Source: Spirodela intermedia (Eukaryota; Streptophyta; Magnoliopsida; Alismatales; Araceae). Taken from it: a stretch of 64,000 nt of DNA. The DNA lies in contig LR746277.1 of the NCBI GenBank assembly GCA_902729315.2, positions 1,865,001-1,929,000 of the forward strand, read 5' to 3'. The notes under the pieces are model-generated. The model did not search any database, was not told the origin of the DNA, and saw nothing but the letters and a program-made list of their open reading frames with translations. Positions 11,701-23,184 of this stretch are shown here, piece after piece. A program made the translations under genes and the position numbers. Within the stretch, counting starts at the first letter, position 1; the number at the start of each line of letters is the position of its first letter.

Positions 11701-14700
11701 CACATTCTAGACAATGACGTATGAGCATATTATATGAAGGTAACAATAGATTAAATGAACTTATTTGAACTTGACCTCAACAACAAAAATGTTTGTTGAC
11801 TAGAAACAATTGTCAGATTTTAAATTAAATAGATGTAAGAATATTGAGCTTTGAAGTAGTAAACATGTGAAGGTCATTGGGATGCATTCTAAGCAACTAG
11901 AAGATTTTTGAATCTACATGACCATTTTTCAAGTTTTGAAATGACGATAACACTGAAAAATAAAAGGAGAAAAGCTTGTGAAGAAAAGTGAATGTTCAAA
12001 CATCTATCAACATTTTAATGAATAGCATTTCCTATTCATCAAGTTTTAGCCACCATAAGCTTCAGTAGAGAATACAAAGTTGTATTAATCCTTTACTAGA
12101 CATTGGTGATTCAAAAAAATGTTCATTTTAAAAGCAAACACTCTCTATCAGGCTCGAAAGTACTTAGGTGGTGAGAGGAGAGGTGTTTGGGCTAAAGCAC
12201 GTGGCGTTGACAACTTGATTATACCCTTCAAAGGTAAGGTCTCTTATGAGATTGAACTAATGTGGTTGGGCTGCTGATCCCATTAAAATCAATGCGTATT
12301 TCTAAGTATAAATAATAAACTCTAACATCAATAATCCTTCATGACTGGAAGTAGTTAAGTGACGAGCAAACCAGTATAAAAGCCTTGATGTCTTTGGTGG
12401 TGGGGGAGTTGTGAGGGAGCTCACATCGAATGAGAGAGAACCTTGAGTGAACCCCCTATTGGTAAAGAAAGAGATGTGAGAGAATCTATGTCAACACATT
12501 CATTGATATGTAGAAAATGAGAATTGACAAAAATCATAGAAATTCACTTCACCACCCTCTTGGTGTTTCACCTAACCTCTTTTGATCTTACACATAGCAT
12601 GTGTTAGCTATTTAATAGTGTATGTCATATGTGGTTACATCTTTGATTGCACAGTTGTTCTCTTATAGATAAAAACATAAATAAAATCAAATAAAAATAG
12701 AAATCAAATTTGCAATCACCACTTGTCACTCCACTTGTATGTCACTTGAAAATGGAGTATCGGAAAATGAATGCAAAATCAGTGAAAAACATACTAAGAA
12801 TGGATTTAAAAGCTTGTTTGTGCCATTTGCCTATCACCTAAACAACGAATTAAACAAAACCAAAAAGAAAACACAATGAAAAGAGAAATCAAATAGCAAG
12901 TTACCACAATCTCTTCACTTGTCTATGCTTGTCACCTAGAGAGAGCTTGGTCAAAAAACCCCCAAAATGTCCTTGCTTCAGCATCTTTTCTCATTTTAAA
13001 ACCTACTGCCCTTTTCCTCAAAACTTCCTTCCCCTTTTCATGAAAAAATGTCTTAGCAACCACAACAAAATACTAAATTCTTCTTATTCATTTTACCACC
13101 CAAAATAGAGTATGAAAGATGACATATATGTGGATGATGTGGCATGGCCCCATAAACCCTTAACACATTCTCCTACTCATGTACCCATTAATTGGTATAT
13201 TTTTTCCCAATTATTTTGATAATTATAATTTACCTAAAAATTCCTGAAAAATAACTTCATAAATTCAATGAAAAATCCAAAAATCAAAATTTCAACTTTT
13301 AAATTTGTGATTAGTTTTCTATCAATTTTAAAATAATTACCAAGGTTATAAATGTTGGTTAATCATGTTAGTACATAGATTAAAAATCATAAATATATTT
13401 ATACTAACATAAATTTTAAAATTTAATGAATTAAACATAAAATCATTAAATAATTCCCAAACTAGTATTAATGCATTTTAACTTTATTAATTAGTATTTT
13501 AAATTTTTATATATATAATAATTAATTCACTTTTACCTTAATTATTAAATAAAAATAAAGCATTATCACAAGTCAAACTATTTGAAGTCATTAAATCGAG
13601 AAGCTATATTTGGGAATTCATGCACCCATCTTGACTTCAAAATATGAAAAGTATTCCATCATCAGTCAATCTTCTCATGAGAAGAGGACTATGAAATCAA
13701 GCTCCAGGCTTCATCCTATTCATCAAAATTTCAGACACTTTTAAAGATATAACCATTGAGATAATTTCAGACATGAATTTAAAGAAGTGGAAATTAAGAG
13801 AAGTAACCATTGTGCTATTAGAGATGTAACCACTAGTAGAGACACTTTCAAAGATATTATATTTCAAACATTATAAGTTTCATATTAGGCTAAATATAAA
13901 AGTACTTAAATATAATTTAAAAAATAATTATATTAAATGTTCATATATGAATTATTTGAATGTATTCATGACCCATGATGTTTAATTAATTAATTTATCT
14001 AATTTCATCATGTGGAATTATTATTTTATATATTATTGTATAAATTATCAATATTTACAAAAAGAATCGTAATAAGAAAAGCAGCGATCAAAATACTCAA
14101 ATCGACAAGAGTTATTGAACCAAACTATGTAATGAAATTTTACTAAATTTCTGTGCCCATGCCAATCAATCCTCACTTTTGAATGATTTTAACATTGATT
14201 TAATGACTAAATTTCTGATTGTTCATTGATCCACATAGGATTTTTTGAATATCCTTTGGAAATATTTTAAAATATTTTAAATGACATAAAATTATTTTAA
14301 AAATTATTTTTTTTGTGATTCAAGATGTTTTTTGGACATTGTATTTTATTTGAGGTAATTCGAATAATATTTGATTTTTAAATCACTATTTACATTTGAC
14401 ATGTATTAAAAGTTATATTTTAATAATTTTAGGCCATTAACAAACTTAACATAACCAATACACCTCTGATGTAGATGGTCCCCTTTAACACAATTGTGCA
14501 TTGGTTTTCTCTTGATGGGATCTAAACCCTTAATAGACCTATTGTAATGGTTTTCTAACCATTCAATTTTATGTCTATTTTAGACAAAATAGATGTTAAA
14601 GAATCTCAAAAATCCAAGAGACTTTTGAGCCTAATTTCTATATAAATACTAAGTCTTTCTAATGGTTAACTAGCTCAAAACAATCATCTTCATCTTCTCT

Positions 14701-15462
14701 ATGACGTCAAGCCCATTACTAAAGTTTACTACATAAAATATTTAGAGAGAATTGAGAGGTCTTCACTACTGGTCAAACTGCATGTAAGCAACAACTTGAT
14801 AAGTTATTTTTAATTATTCAATGTTTCTTTCTAGCTAGATTCAAATGACTATATCACCCACAATTTTCTGGCATTATCATCCAAAAGGGACAATGAAAAA
14901 TCAAGTATCTCGCTTCATTTTCTTCATCAAATTCTGGATGTATTCAAAGTCAACAACAGCAACCAAAAATATCTTACATTAAAATTATATTCTATTATTT
15001 GTGAGTCAAACTTATAATTAATTTTCTAATGATTAGATGGAGTTGAACTTATTAATCAGTTATTTTCATTCTAGAAACATAAATATAGGAGGAATTTTTT
15101 TTGAGAAATTCTAAAAGAGGTAAACTTAATAATTGACAATTTTGATTAGAACATTCAATCTTACTAGAACCTAAGAGCATGAATTATTCTTGACGAGTGG
15201 ATGTAGATAAAAGACATAACCACTATAAAAATGCTCAAGTCTTACACTTACGGATTTAAGAATCTCATAAGACTTAAGGTCTTTATGTGATCAGAGTTTT
15301 TGAAGAAGAGTTGACAGAATAGAGATAAAAGTTAATCAATTCAATCCCCTCCCTGATCTAACTGCAGCCGTGAACCCTATATCACTTTATGCTACCACCA
15401 GTTAGGTGCATTTAATATTAATTTATCGTCATCAACAAGAAACACAAATCAAACCTCAACTG
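11701..15462. other. long AT-rich intergenic stretch, no gene seen
   Basis: Very AT-rich with many stops in every frame. Repeated short phrases such as 'aaagatataacc' and 'agatgtaacc' near 13740-13850 hint at decayed repeats, but no element ends or domains can be defined. Confidence 0.5.
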
Positions 15463-16270
15463 GGCTTTAGTATCAAATTGTTAATGGAAATGAGCACTCT
15501 AACTAATGGAGTCACAGCCACTTGGTTCCACACAACTAGAACCAAAGAGATGTAAGAAGAATCAACCCACAACAAGGCATTAACACAAAGATTTACATGG
15601 TTTAAATGTTACCCTCCTACACCCATCAGCAATGACAATAATTTAGCTTTACTATGTGGAAAAGTTCACATGAGACTTTCACCCCAACCTCAATTGGAAT
15701 AGGTGGTGGCTCTCCTCCATTGACGTATAGGACAAGCAAAGCTCTCTCAACCAACAATATAGGCGGTGCTCCCTCCTCACCCAGCAAGATAGGTGGCGCT
15801 CCCTTCTCAACTGCCAGGACAAGCGACACTCCCTCCTCAACCACCAAATAGATGATGCTCCCTCAGCTACGAAGATCGGCAGTGTTCCCTCAGCAAAAGT
15901 AGATCCATCGTCTTGCTCTGAAATGTCAACAACCACCCTCTCCTCTCAAGCCACTCTTTTCTTTTTCTTTTGTCAGTTTTACGGTTTTACATATGAGAGG
16001 CTTCATTTTACATGGTCTCAATGAGACCTGCACCTAATAAGGTTGGACAGCCCATTTCTCTGAGAACAGTCCATGGAAGTGGCTTTGTCTCATGTCCATC
16101 TTTTGTGTGAAAGGTGAGCCACTACCTACAACTGTTCTTGAAGCATTTAAAATCATTGTTACTGTTGTTAGCCCAAAATGACCACTCTAACTAACTGAGT
16201 GACACTCACTTCATTTGAAATCAATGCACTGACACAAAGATTTATATGGTTTGGAGGTTGCCCTCCTTGG
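15463..16270 (-). mobile_element. LTR-retrotransposon relic with repeated LTR-like segments
   Basis: Two divergent copies of a roughly 110-bp segment start at about 15479 and 16158. Both read TGTTA near the start, then CACTCTAACTAA, then CACAAAGATTTAyATGGTTT, then a CCCTCCT run. The CACAAAGATTTACATGGTT phrase resembles a motif common in plant copia LTRs. At 15463-15475, GGCTTTAGTATCA differs by four transitions from GGCTCTGATACCA, the complement of a tRNA-Met primer site, as expected just inside a minus-strand element. Ends and target duplication are not defined. Confidence 0.4.
15697..15900. repeat. 30-bp minisatellite, about 6-7 copies
   Basis: Repeated units of about 30 bp of the form ATAGGyGGyGCTCCCTyCTC followed by about 10 variable bases. 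The earliest and last copies are the most divergent. Because the period is a multiple of three, reading frames on both strands stay open and encode short repeated peptides (IGGAP... on plus, GAPPILL... on minus). I regard these as by-products of the repeat, not genes. Confidence 0.65.
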
Positions 16271-17290
16271 TTGCAACATTAACTCAATTCTTCCATTGAG
16301 TGGATAATCTTGGAAGTGTAATAATACTTGGGAATGGGGTAAACAATCTGTGTTACACCATGCAACCCTCAAGATTCACTATTAATTATGAGTCAAATAG
16401 CTATTTTTGTAGGGTTTGACTAAGATTTCCTTTTTGCCAATACTGAAATTATTGCACTAATGAACTATAGGGTCTGTTCACCTAGGAAAAGTTGTCTCAT
16501 GAATACAAGCCAAGCAATTGGATTTATGTTTAAAGTATCCTATATGTGGGGAAGAATTGATTGTGTAGTTGTCAATATATTAAATAAGTTAATACTGGAT
16601 ACCATCTATAGAATTATTTTTTTTCTTTTACAAGTTTTTCATATGATAATATACATCCATATTAAAAAAAAAATCCATTTGAATATTCAATTAGTATCCA
16701 CCAAAAAAATTAAGACTCAAAGAAATTGGCATATCTATAAATATAGCCTCACATTTTAGCCAACACAAGAAGGTAAATGTAAAAGTTTGATGCGTTGGGG
16801 CATTCTTGGTTGATATTAAATCATAAATAGCGTTTTAAAAAATATTTATAGAAAGGCATCACTATCAAACTATGTTATGTAGGAAGTGTCATGGTTAACA
16901 CGTTTTACAGGGTCCAATCAGCTCTTTTCAGTCCAAACCAAAACTTTTGTATGTATGAAGATTAGGACTAGCCTTTGGAGATTTTATTAAAGTTTGGGCC
17001 GTGTAGAAACCTAATCTTGGACCTGTCTTGACGAGGTCAGCTCCTAAGCACATAGACCGTAAAATCCCATTGAGCTATCCCATCTTCTGATAGTTTATCT
17101 GACCTTTAAATTTGATCTGTTTTGATAGACCACAAGAGTGAGTTTGTGGGGAGGTATTCCCCATTTTAAAATAAATATGGTATTTTTCTATTTCAAAATG
17201 TTTACCCCATTTTAAATCCATACCAATCAGTTTATGATATAAAATCTATGTAGTGTTCAATGGTAAAAAGATGTCGATATTGAGAATTAC
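16271..17290. other. intergenic, no gene seen
   Basis: AT-rich with no recognised domain. The longest frame (16460-16759, plus) is Lys/Ile-rich, shows no family features and looks like chance. Confidence 0.45.
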
Positions 17291-17294
17291 TACA

Positions 17295-18823
17295 GATTTT
17301 GTCGACATTCACACCATGTCGCCTAAAAGATATATATAACAGTATGGCAAAAATACTATCAAGCTACTTCAGCCATAAATATATTGGAAAGTTTATCACT
17401 ATGTTTCATTCGTCTAACATTGCGTCAATGACGGTCCAATCATTGACAAAAAGAGATTTCTTTCTCTTTGCTTCAGTAACTTTTGTCAATAGTTAACTGA
17501 GAGCGGCAAAAGATCTTTCCTGATTACGTCAATATATTTACTAAGGGCTATGAAATTGGCAACGATGCGTGCTAATGCTTACCAGTTGCTCTATGAAGGA
17601 CTCTTCAACTGTTGAGAACCCTCTCTGGTCCCATATAGACATTTGTAAACGTCTTATAGCCATCATTCGTTGCGATGTGTTTTGGATAATTTATCATGTA
17701 CAATCTTTCAAAGATTTCATCATACCTTTTCTTTACCTTTCCTCTTTGAGATCAAACTCCTTCACGTTCTGGTCCTGGCTCCACTCACCTAACGCTATTG
17801 TACCGAAGAAGATCTCTATAGTAATAAACATTGTAAGCAGCCCAATACAGAATTGCAATTATGATAGCATGCGAACAAATCGGATCACCTTTCTTCCACC
17901 AAATGATTTGCTTACCCACTTTCAATTTGGATTGAGACAGGATAGTCTCTTGAAACGGATATTCTTCTATTTGACGTCCTTGGTGGGGAAGGCTGAAAGT
18001 CGTACAAGAGAAAAACGGCACAGCAGCAAAATTAACTGCGAAATACGGTAAATCGGCCACATTAAGATGTTCCTTCTGGGAGGTCTGTTTGATGTTCCAA
18101 AAACTGCTCAGAAACAGTGGAACAAGTAGGTAATGTTGGGGTGAACCAAAATATTGGATCTAAGAGTTGGCTACGTGAAAGTCCGGTAGTAAGGGGGAAC
18201 ACGGCAGAATGATGGACGAGTGACTGGATTCATACCAACAGTATCTCAAATTCATATAGTAATCTTCCCTTACTGTCCTCAGGAAACCAGAGCAAAGAAC
18301 AAGAGAAAACTGGTTAGACCTTCTCGTCTTCCATCTCTACGCTCCCAAAGGCGGAGCCTATGTGCTCCTCCCAGGCAGAGAAGGGTGCTCAAGCAGAGTA
18401 TCCTTTGGGTCAAGTTCGAATTGCTTCTCTCGCAAGTTTCCGTACAGGTAGGTGCCGCGAGATGGGTGGAGTTTCTCGATCCAATCTGAGACAAATGATG
18501 AGCTGTAAGCTGATCGCTCCTCGTCTTCACCGCGCTCCCCGTTATCATAACAGGCTTGCGGTGTCCGTGTAGTAGGCATACCTGGTCATAAGAAGTGTTG
18601 CCAGGTCACCCCCAAGATCAGCATGATGAAGGTGCAGCTTCGCGTATAGTTGCCGCCTGATGGAGGCCTTAAGTCCTTCGACTGCCCAATTACCATTTGA
18701 ACAAAGAAGAGTATTACACCGCGAGCTAGGAGTGGGCTGTTGGGGATGAGCATCCCCACCTTGCACAGCGGAAACTAATGCACACGAAAAAAAGAGGAGA
18801 AGAAGAGGAAGGAGGATGGGCAC
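17295..18823 (-). pseudogene. unidentified, probably decayed multi-exon gene
   Basis: I do not recognise the family. The minus-strand frame from 18823 starts with a strong signal-peptide-like stretch (PILLPLLLLFFSCALVSA) and runs for 80 codons to a good donor at 18582/18581. An acceptor in CTTACAG (near 18506) continues in phase into a frame reading FVSDWIEKLHPSRGTYLYGN to 18358. Further downstream, between about 18060 and 17290, are short coding-like pieces bounded by donor-like sites, for example KQIIWWKKGDPICSHA, QDQNVKEFDLKEER and SIWDQRGFSTVEESFIEQL. The codon where the start is expected is GTG and no in-frame ATG lies upstream before a stop. This argues for decay or for an unseen upstream exon. 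Exon joins are tentative. Confidence 0.35.
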
Positions 18824-18954
18824 ACTTGGGTCTAACGTGGTTAGTAGAATGTTCCTTCATCTCCGATCGCACAGGTTCTCGTTCTTCGCCGAGGGAGAAA
18901 TCTTCCTTACAACACAACGCACGGCACAGATAACACGTGGCGGCTTTCCCCACC

Positions 18955-18962
18955 TTATATAA
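18955..18962 (-). promoter_or_regulatory. TATA box candidate for the unidentified gene
   Basis: The minus strand reads CTGTTATATAAGG, about 130 nt upstream of the signal-peptide frame. A CACGTG G-box lies just downstream near 18934-18939. The spacing suits a core promoter and suggests the neighbouring gene was, or is, transcribed. Confidence 0.35.
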
Positions 18963-19616
18963 CAGTTTCAGGGAAAACGCATATGAACAAATGAGCTTAA
19001 TACCCTCCATCTCCGATCGCACAATCACTCAGTATATATAGAGTTGGATCCTCGTATTCACCGAAAAGCCCACTAAACTATTTTCCATATCTCCGACACA
19101 ACTATCAAATATAACATATAAGAAAATGATTGTTGGCGAAGAAAGGATAACATAAAGTTTCCGCAACATTAGAAGGGCCATGACACAAAATAGGTCACTG
19201 CACTTAACATCCATCACTAGGCAAGATGTGAAATTCATCAATCAGAAGAAGAAATGATGCCCGAATAAAAGGTGGTAGTATTCAGAGAATGGCGAAGGGT
19301 TCCTCTTGTAGAACAGGTGTTCCACTAAACCCGGATGTGAGCCTCTTCATCTTGTCTATGACGACCCGCTAGACCCGGATTTGACAGAGCAGAGATTTTC
19401 TAATATAAGCTTCGAAGCATGACATTCAAATAACCGGAAGTCATTAGTACGATAAAAAGTTTCAAAACATAAGAGTTTAAGTTATTCGGAATATAGAACT
19501 CTCAACGCGGCGCTATCATCTTCCCCTACGCGGCGGATCCCGGAGTCCTCCCATCTTTAGGGAGGTTAGCTGGTAAACCAAACGATAAACAAGAGCGAGG
19601 CTTCGCAGTTTCACCC
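18963..19616. other. flanking DNA upstream of the unidentified gene and downstream of IPT
   Basis: No coding signal. CATCTCCGATCGCACA at 19008-19023 repeats exactly the 16 bases at 18858-18873. A TATATATAG run lies at about 19032-19040. The right part (about 19480-19616) is probably the IPT 3' UTR. Confidence 0.45.
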
Positions 19617-20702
19617 TCAAGGCGCCACGGTGAATGAATCCCCTCCTTCAGAATCTGGAGGCACCACTTTGGAACCGAGGCCTCCAGAAGTATGAGCTTC
19701 CACCATAGAACTTAGCTCTTCAGAAGCAGGTGGCTCCACCTTGCAACGGAGATCTTCAGAACCAGGCGGTCCCACCTTAGAAACAAGCTCATCCGACGCA
19801 GGAGGATCCACCTTGGAAACATCTTTTTCCTTCCCCGTCAGAATCTCCTCGCCGCCAGTGGAATCCACTTCTCGACCAGCCGTCAAGAAGTCCCTCAAGA
19901 TACGAAACACCGGCTTCAGCACGAAACGTTCCCACGCCACAATCGCCTCCTCTCCGCACTTACCGAACACCTCGGTGGCATCGATACGACGGATGTCCCA
20001 CCCCGGGAGAGTCCTCAGTCGGGAAATCTTTTCCAGCTGCGAACCGACGAGCTTCTTCGTGTTGCCCTTGATAAGATCTATGGCTGTTTCAAGTAGAAGC
20101 GCCTGCAAGTCTGCGTCAGCCAGCGGCTCGAGTCGAAAGTATCCGACCATCTCCGGTACGCCGATGGCGCGCCGTATTCCTTTGCTGTATTTGTCGTCCT
20201 CCGCGCGGAAGATGCCACGGACTTCGTCGACCAGACCCACCTTGACCATCTTCTCCACGCGATCAGCCACAGACTGGTACAGCTCAGGGGAAGCCACGTC
20301 AATCCAGAGGTAGCAGATGTCGTAGGTCTCGCGGAACTCACCACCTGCACCATCCACAAGTTCCTCCAAAAACGAGTTAGATCCGCCTGCGACCACGGGA
20401 AGGCGCCCGCGGGCGACGATGGCCGCTACGACGGAAGAGGCCATTCGGCGGAACTCGGACGCAGTGCAGTCGTCCTCCGGGCGGAGAACACCGATGAGGT
20501 GATGGGGGATGCCAGCAGCCTCCTCCGGGGTGACCTTGTTCGTCAGGACAGGGAGGCCGTCGTGGAGTTGTATCTTGTCAGAATTAACCACCTCTCCGGA
20601 GAAGCGGGTTGCGATATCAATGGCGAGCTTGGACTTCCCGGTGCCGGTGGCACCCATGACGAAGACCACCTTGGGTCTGGGTGTTTGAACAGCCTTGTCC
20701 AT
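19617..20702 (-). CDS. IPT: adenylate isopentenyltransferase (cytokinin synthase)
   Basis: Transfers the isopentenyl group of DMAPP to ATP/ADP, the first committed step of cytokinin synthesis. Intronless, 361 aa. P-loop GATGTGKS at 17-24 binds the nucleotide. NSDKIQ (40-45), NKVTPEE (55-61), AGGSNSFLEELVDG (105-118), YLWIDV, GLVDEVRGIF and YSKGIRRAIGVPE (172-184) follow in the order seen in Arabidopsis IPT1/3/5. The first in-frame ATG is 20702; an in-frame TAA lies 13 codons upstream, so the start is firm and no obvious plastid transit peptide precedes the P-loop. Family members are usually about 330 aa and end shortly after the AWERFVLKPVFRILRDFL-type helix. Here about 85 extra residues follow, including five 12-residue repeats (295-354). 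Function of the tail is unknown. I cannot assign the exact paralogue. Confidence 0.95.
   Translation of the reverse strand: MDKAVQTPRPKVVFVMGATGTGKSKLAIDIATRFSGEVVNSDKIQLHDGLPVLTNKVTPEEAAGIPHHLIGVLRPEDDCTASEFRRMASSVVAAIVARGRLPVVAGGSNSFLEELVDGAGGEFRETYDICYLWIDVASPELYQSVADRVEKMVKVGLVDEVRGIFRAEDDKYSKGIRRAIGVPEMVGYFRLEPLADADLQALLLETAIDLIKGNTKKLVGSQLEKISRLRTLPGWDIRRIDATEVFGKCGEEAIVAWERFVLKPVFRILRDFLTAGREVDSTGGEEILTGKEKDVSKVDPPASDELVSKVGPPGSEDLRCKVEPPASEELSSMVEAHTSGGLGSKVVPPDSEGGDSFTVAP
19641..19820 (-). repeat. five 36-bp coding repeats in the IPT tail
   Basis: Five in-frame 36-bp units encode VSKVDPPASDEL, VSKVGPPGSEDL, RCKVEPPASEEL, SSMVEAHTSGGL and GSKVVPPDSEGG. The first three are close and the fourth is the most divergent. 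The encoded region is acidic and Pro/Ser-rich, so probably disordered. Confidence 0.85.
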
Positions 20703-20868
20703 GTCTGTGCCGACCTGGAAACGTTTGATATGCGCTTAATTTAGTGAGTATACTCCTGCTTTAATATTAATCACCATTACCTCCATCCTTAACTTCAGGG
20801 ACAGTACTTAAATGAAAGATATTTCCAATAACTACATTTAGTGATTTCGTCCAGATCTTACGTCAGGA

Positions 20869-20869
<1 letters not shown>

Positions 20870-20918
<49 letters not shown>
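20870..20918. repeat. (AAT)n microsatellite
   Basis: About 16 uninterrupted AAT/TAA units, about 170 bp upstream of the IPT start codon. They lie within the likely promoter region, so length variation could matter for expression. Confidence 0.95.
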
Positions 20919-20921
<3 letters not shown>

Positions 20922-22613
20922 TATGAAAAGTTATTTCCATTGAATCGATGTTACCTGTGATTAATTAAAAAATGGGCAAGATTTGGAAGTCTAGTCGTAT
21001 CGTATGAGCATAATTCACAGTGTTCATGGATAATATGTGCTAGGGTTCAGAAACAAACGTGACTGTACCCTAAACACGGTTGAGATGTGTAATTATCAAC
21101 CATATCTATACAACGATGTTGGTTTGTTGACACGAAAATGGATAATCGATAATCTTGGTTCAGAAAGAATCGCGCATGTTCACATCGGTATGTAGTTGAG
21201 ACATAAAATTCGCACTCATATCTTTCGATCAACATCGGTATGTTCACATGCAAACGGACGTTCAATCATCTTCGTTGAGGAACAAAAGTGCATCCTACGT
21301 CCGACGGCGAACTAATAGGCATCAAGCTGCATTGAGAACTTTGATACGAATAGCGCCCCTAAAGGGAGGACACAGGCACCTGAATTGAACAAATGAAAAT
21401 ACACTCAATCTCATGCATGGAGCGATGCTGATGACATACATAAAAACCACGAGTGGAAGGCGGGATTCGGACGTCTCCAGACTTAAAACGATCGATCTAG
21501 GAGATGAAAGACTGGCTCCTGCTCTCTGATGCGTTTGCAAAGACATGCAGCGGATCTGGAAAAACATGCAGAGGAATCTGATGTATTTTATCGGAAAATA
21601 CTGCCATATATGGTTAGTTTACCATTATTTGATGTCGTTTGAATATATAAACGACATGCATCGGAAAATCCGCACGAGAGTCTAACGATCGTTGAGGAAA
21701 CTTCAAGAGTGTGTCCAGATCCTTTAGGATCTGGATATGGGAGAGCGAGAAAAAGGGGGGGGAGAAGGGAGAGAGATAGATAGAGAGCCATGTGCAAACA
21801 TCTCTCAATTTCTCATTCCCGTCACAGTAATAACTTGTCTACTCGTAGATGATCAGTAGACAGCGTCCCTGAGGCAACGATGCAATAGAGAATAGTATAG
21901 GAACTGAATTTTCTGCAAGCAGAACATTACGAGACAAGGAGCGTTCGATAAAGCAGCCTTTTCCAGTGGGTTTACCTAGGATTTTCCTCTTCGGATAGGA
22001 AAGCAGAGGGACGGCGGAGGAACAGAGGACCTTCGACCAGAGAGAGTGGGGGGTGCACCAGGTGACGGCGACAGTGGATACTGAGCTGGGAGGGAGGTGG
22101 GTGCTACAGTGGAAGATTTATAGCAAGAGTAACGGCTTCTTTTTGTTTTACGCCTTAACGCTTCATCTAATGTTAAAAGTAATTTCAGATTCCCCATATA
22201 GTTTTGTAGACCCGATACGGTATTTACTGCGAGATTCGAGCTTCGGAGAGCAAGCGTCGCCGATGAGGATTTTTATTCTGTTTGTTTGCTTTTTTGCTCT
22301 AGTATACTAGTAGTCGTTCCATCCTATTAATTAGGCTAGTATGCAGATATACTCTTTTTATCAAATTCTTATATCCAGCAGCTGCTCAACTGATCCTCCC
22401 CACCCTCCGATCCCTTCGTGGAGACCGCCCACACGGGTAAAGCATAAAGGGACGGGAGGCAAGGTGTAACTCTTTGGGACTCTTCTGCAGGCTGGAGGCA
22501 AACGACTTGTCCCAAGATTAAAAAGGAAAATACGTTGATTTCAAAGGGAGGAGTCAAGGATAATGTGTGCATTAGATCTTTCAAAAGATTTTATGTGATA
22601 TATTTCCAAAACA
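20919..22613. other. intergenic, no gene seen
   Basis: Short frames only. Holds a purine-rich strand run near 21735-21785 and a repeated ACATCGGTATGT phrase near 21183 and 21232. Nothing else is interpretable. Confidence 0.45.
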
Positions 22614-23184
22614 AGTTGCACTTGTTGAAGCTTAGAAGATATTAAAAGATTTGTCGAAGGTTTGAAGATATTTGTTGGGAATTTGAGTATAAGTCATCAA
22701 GCTCAAATATCAATCCTTTTAGCATGATCCAAAACCCTACCAACCATCTCATAAAATCCATGTCAACAATCATACACTCAAAAAAAATGTCATGAAATTA
22801 TTCAAAAGGATCTTTTGTCGACAATTATACATCAATGCAGTCACTGAAAATAGAAGATTTTTAATGCCAATTGCATAAAGATCATCAATTGCACTTATTG
22901 AGGTTTAAAAGATATCAAAAGATTTGTCAAAGGTTTGAAGATACTTGTTGGGAATTTATGTATAATCCATAAAGCTTCTAGCACAATCATAAGCTCAACT
23001 GTCAATCCTTGGGGCATGATCCAAAAAGCAAATGATGAGCTCATAATATCCATCTCAACAATCATACACTCAAAACCAAATGTAATGAAATTATTCAAAC
23101 GGATCTTTTGTCAACACTTACACGTCAACACAATCACTAACAGATAGATAAGATCTTTAATGTCAATTGCATAAATCATCATCA
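22614..23184. repeat. tandem duplication of a 275-300 bp segment
   Basis: Copy 1 is about 22614-22886 and copy 2 about 22887-23184. They share, in order, GTTGCACTTgTTGA/ATTGCACTTaTTGA, AAAAGATTTGTCrAAGGTTTG, TGTTGGGAATTT, GCATGATCCAAAA, CAATCATACACTCAAAA, GAAATTATTCAAAmGGATC and AATGyCAATTGCATAAA. Copy 2 has about 20 extra bases near 22975. Neither copy codes for a recognisable protein. Confidence 0.8.

Noticed and set aside
19741-20313. 190-aa plus-strand frame
   Set aside because: Mirror of the IPT gene, Ser/Pro-rich with no family features.
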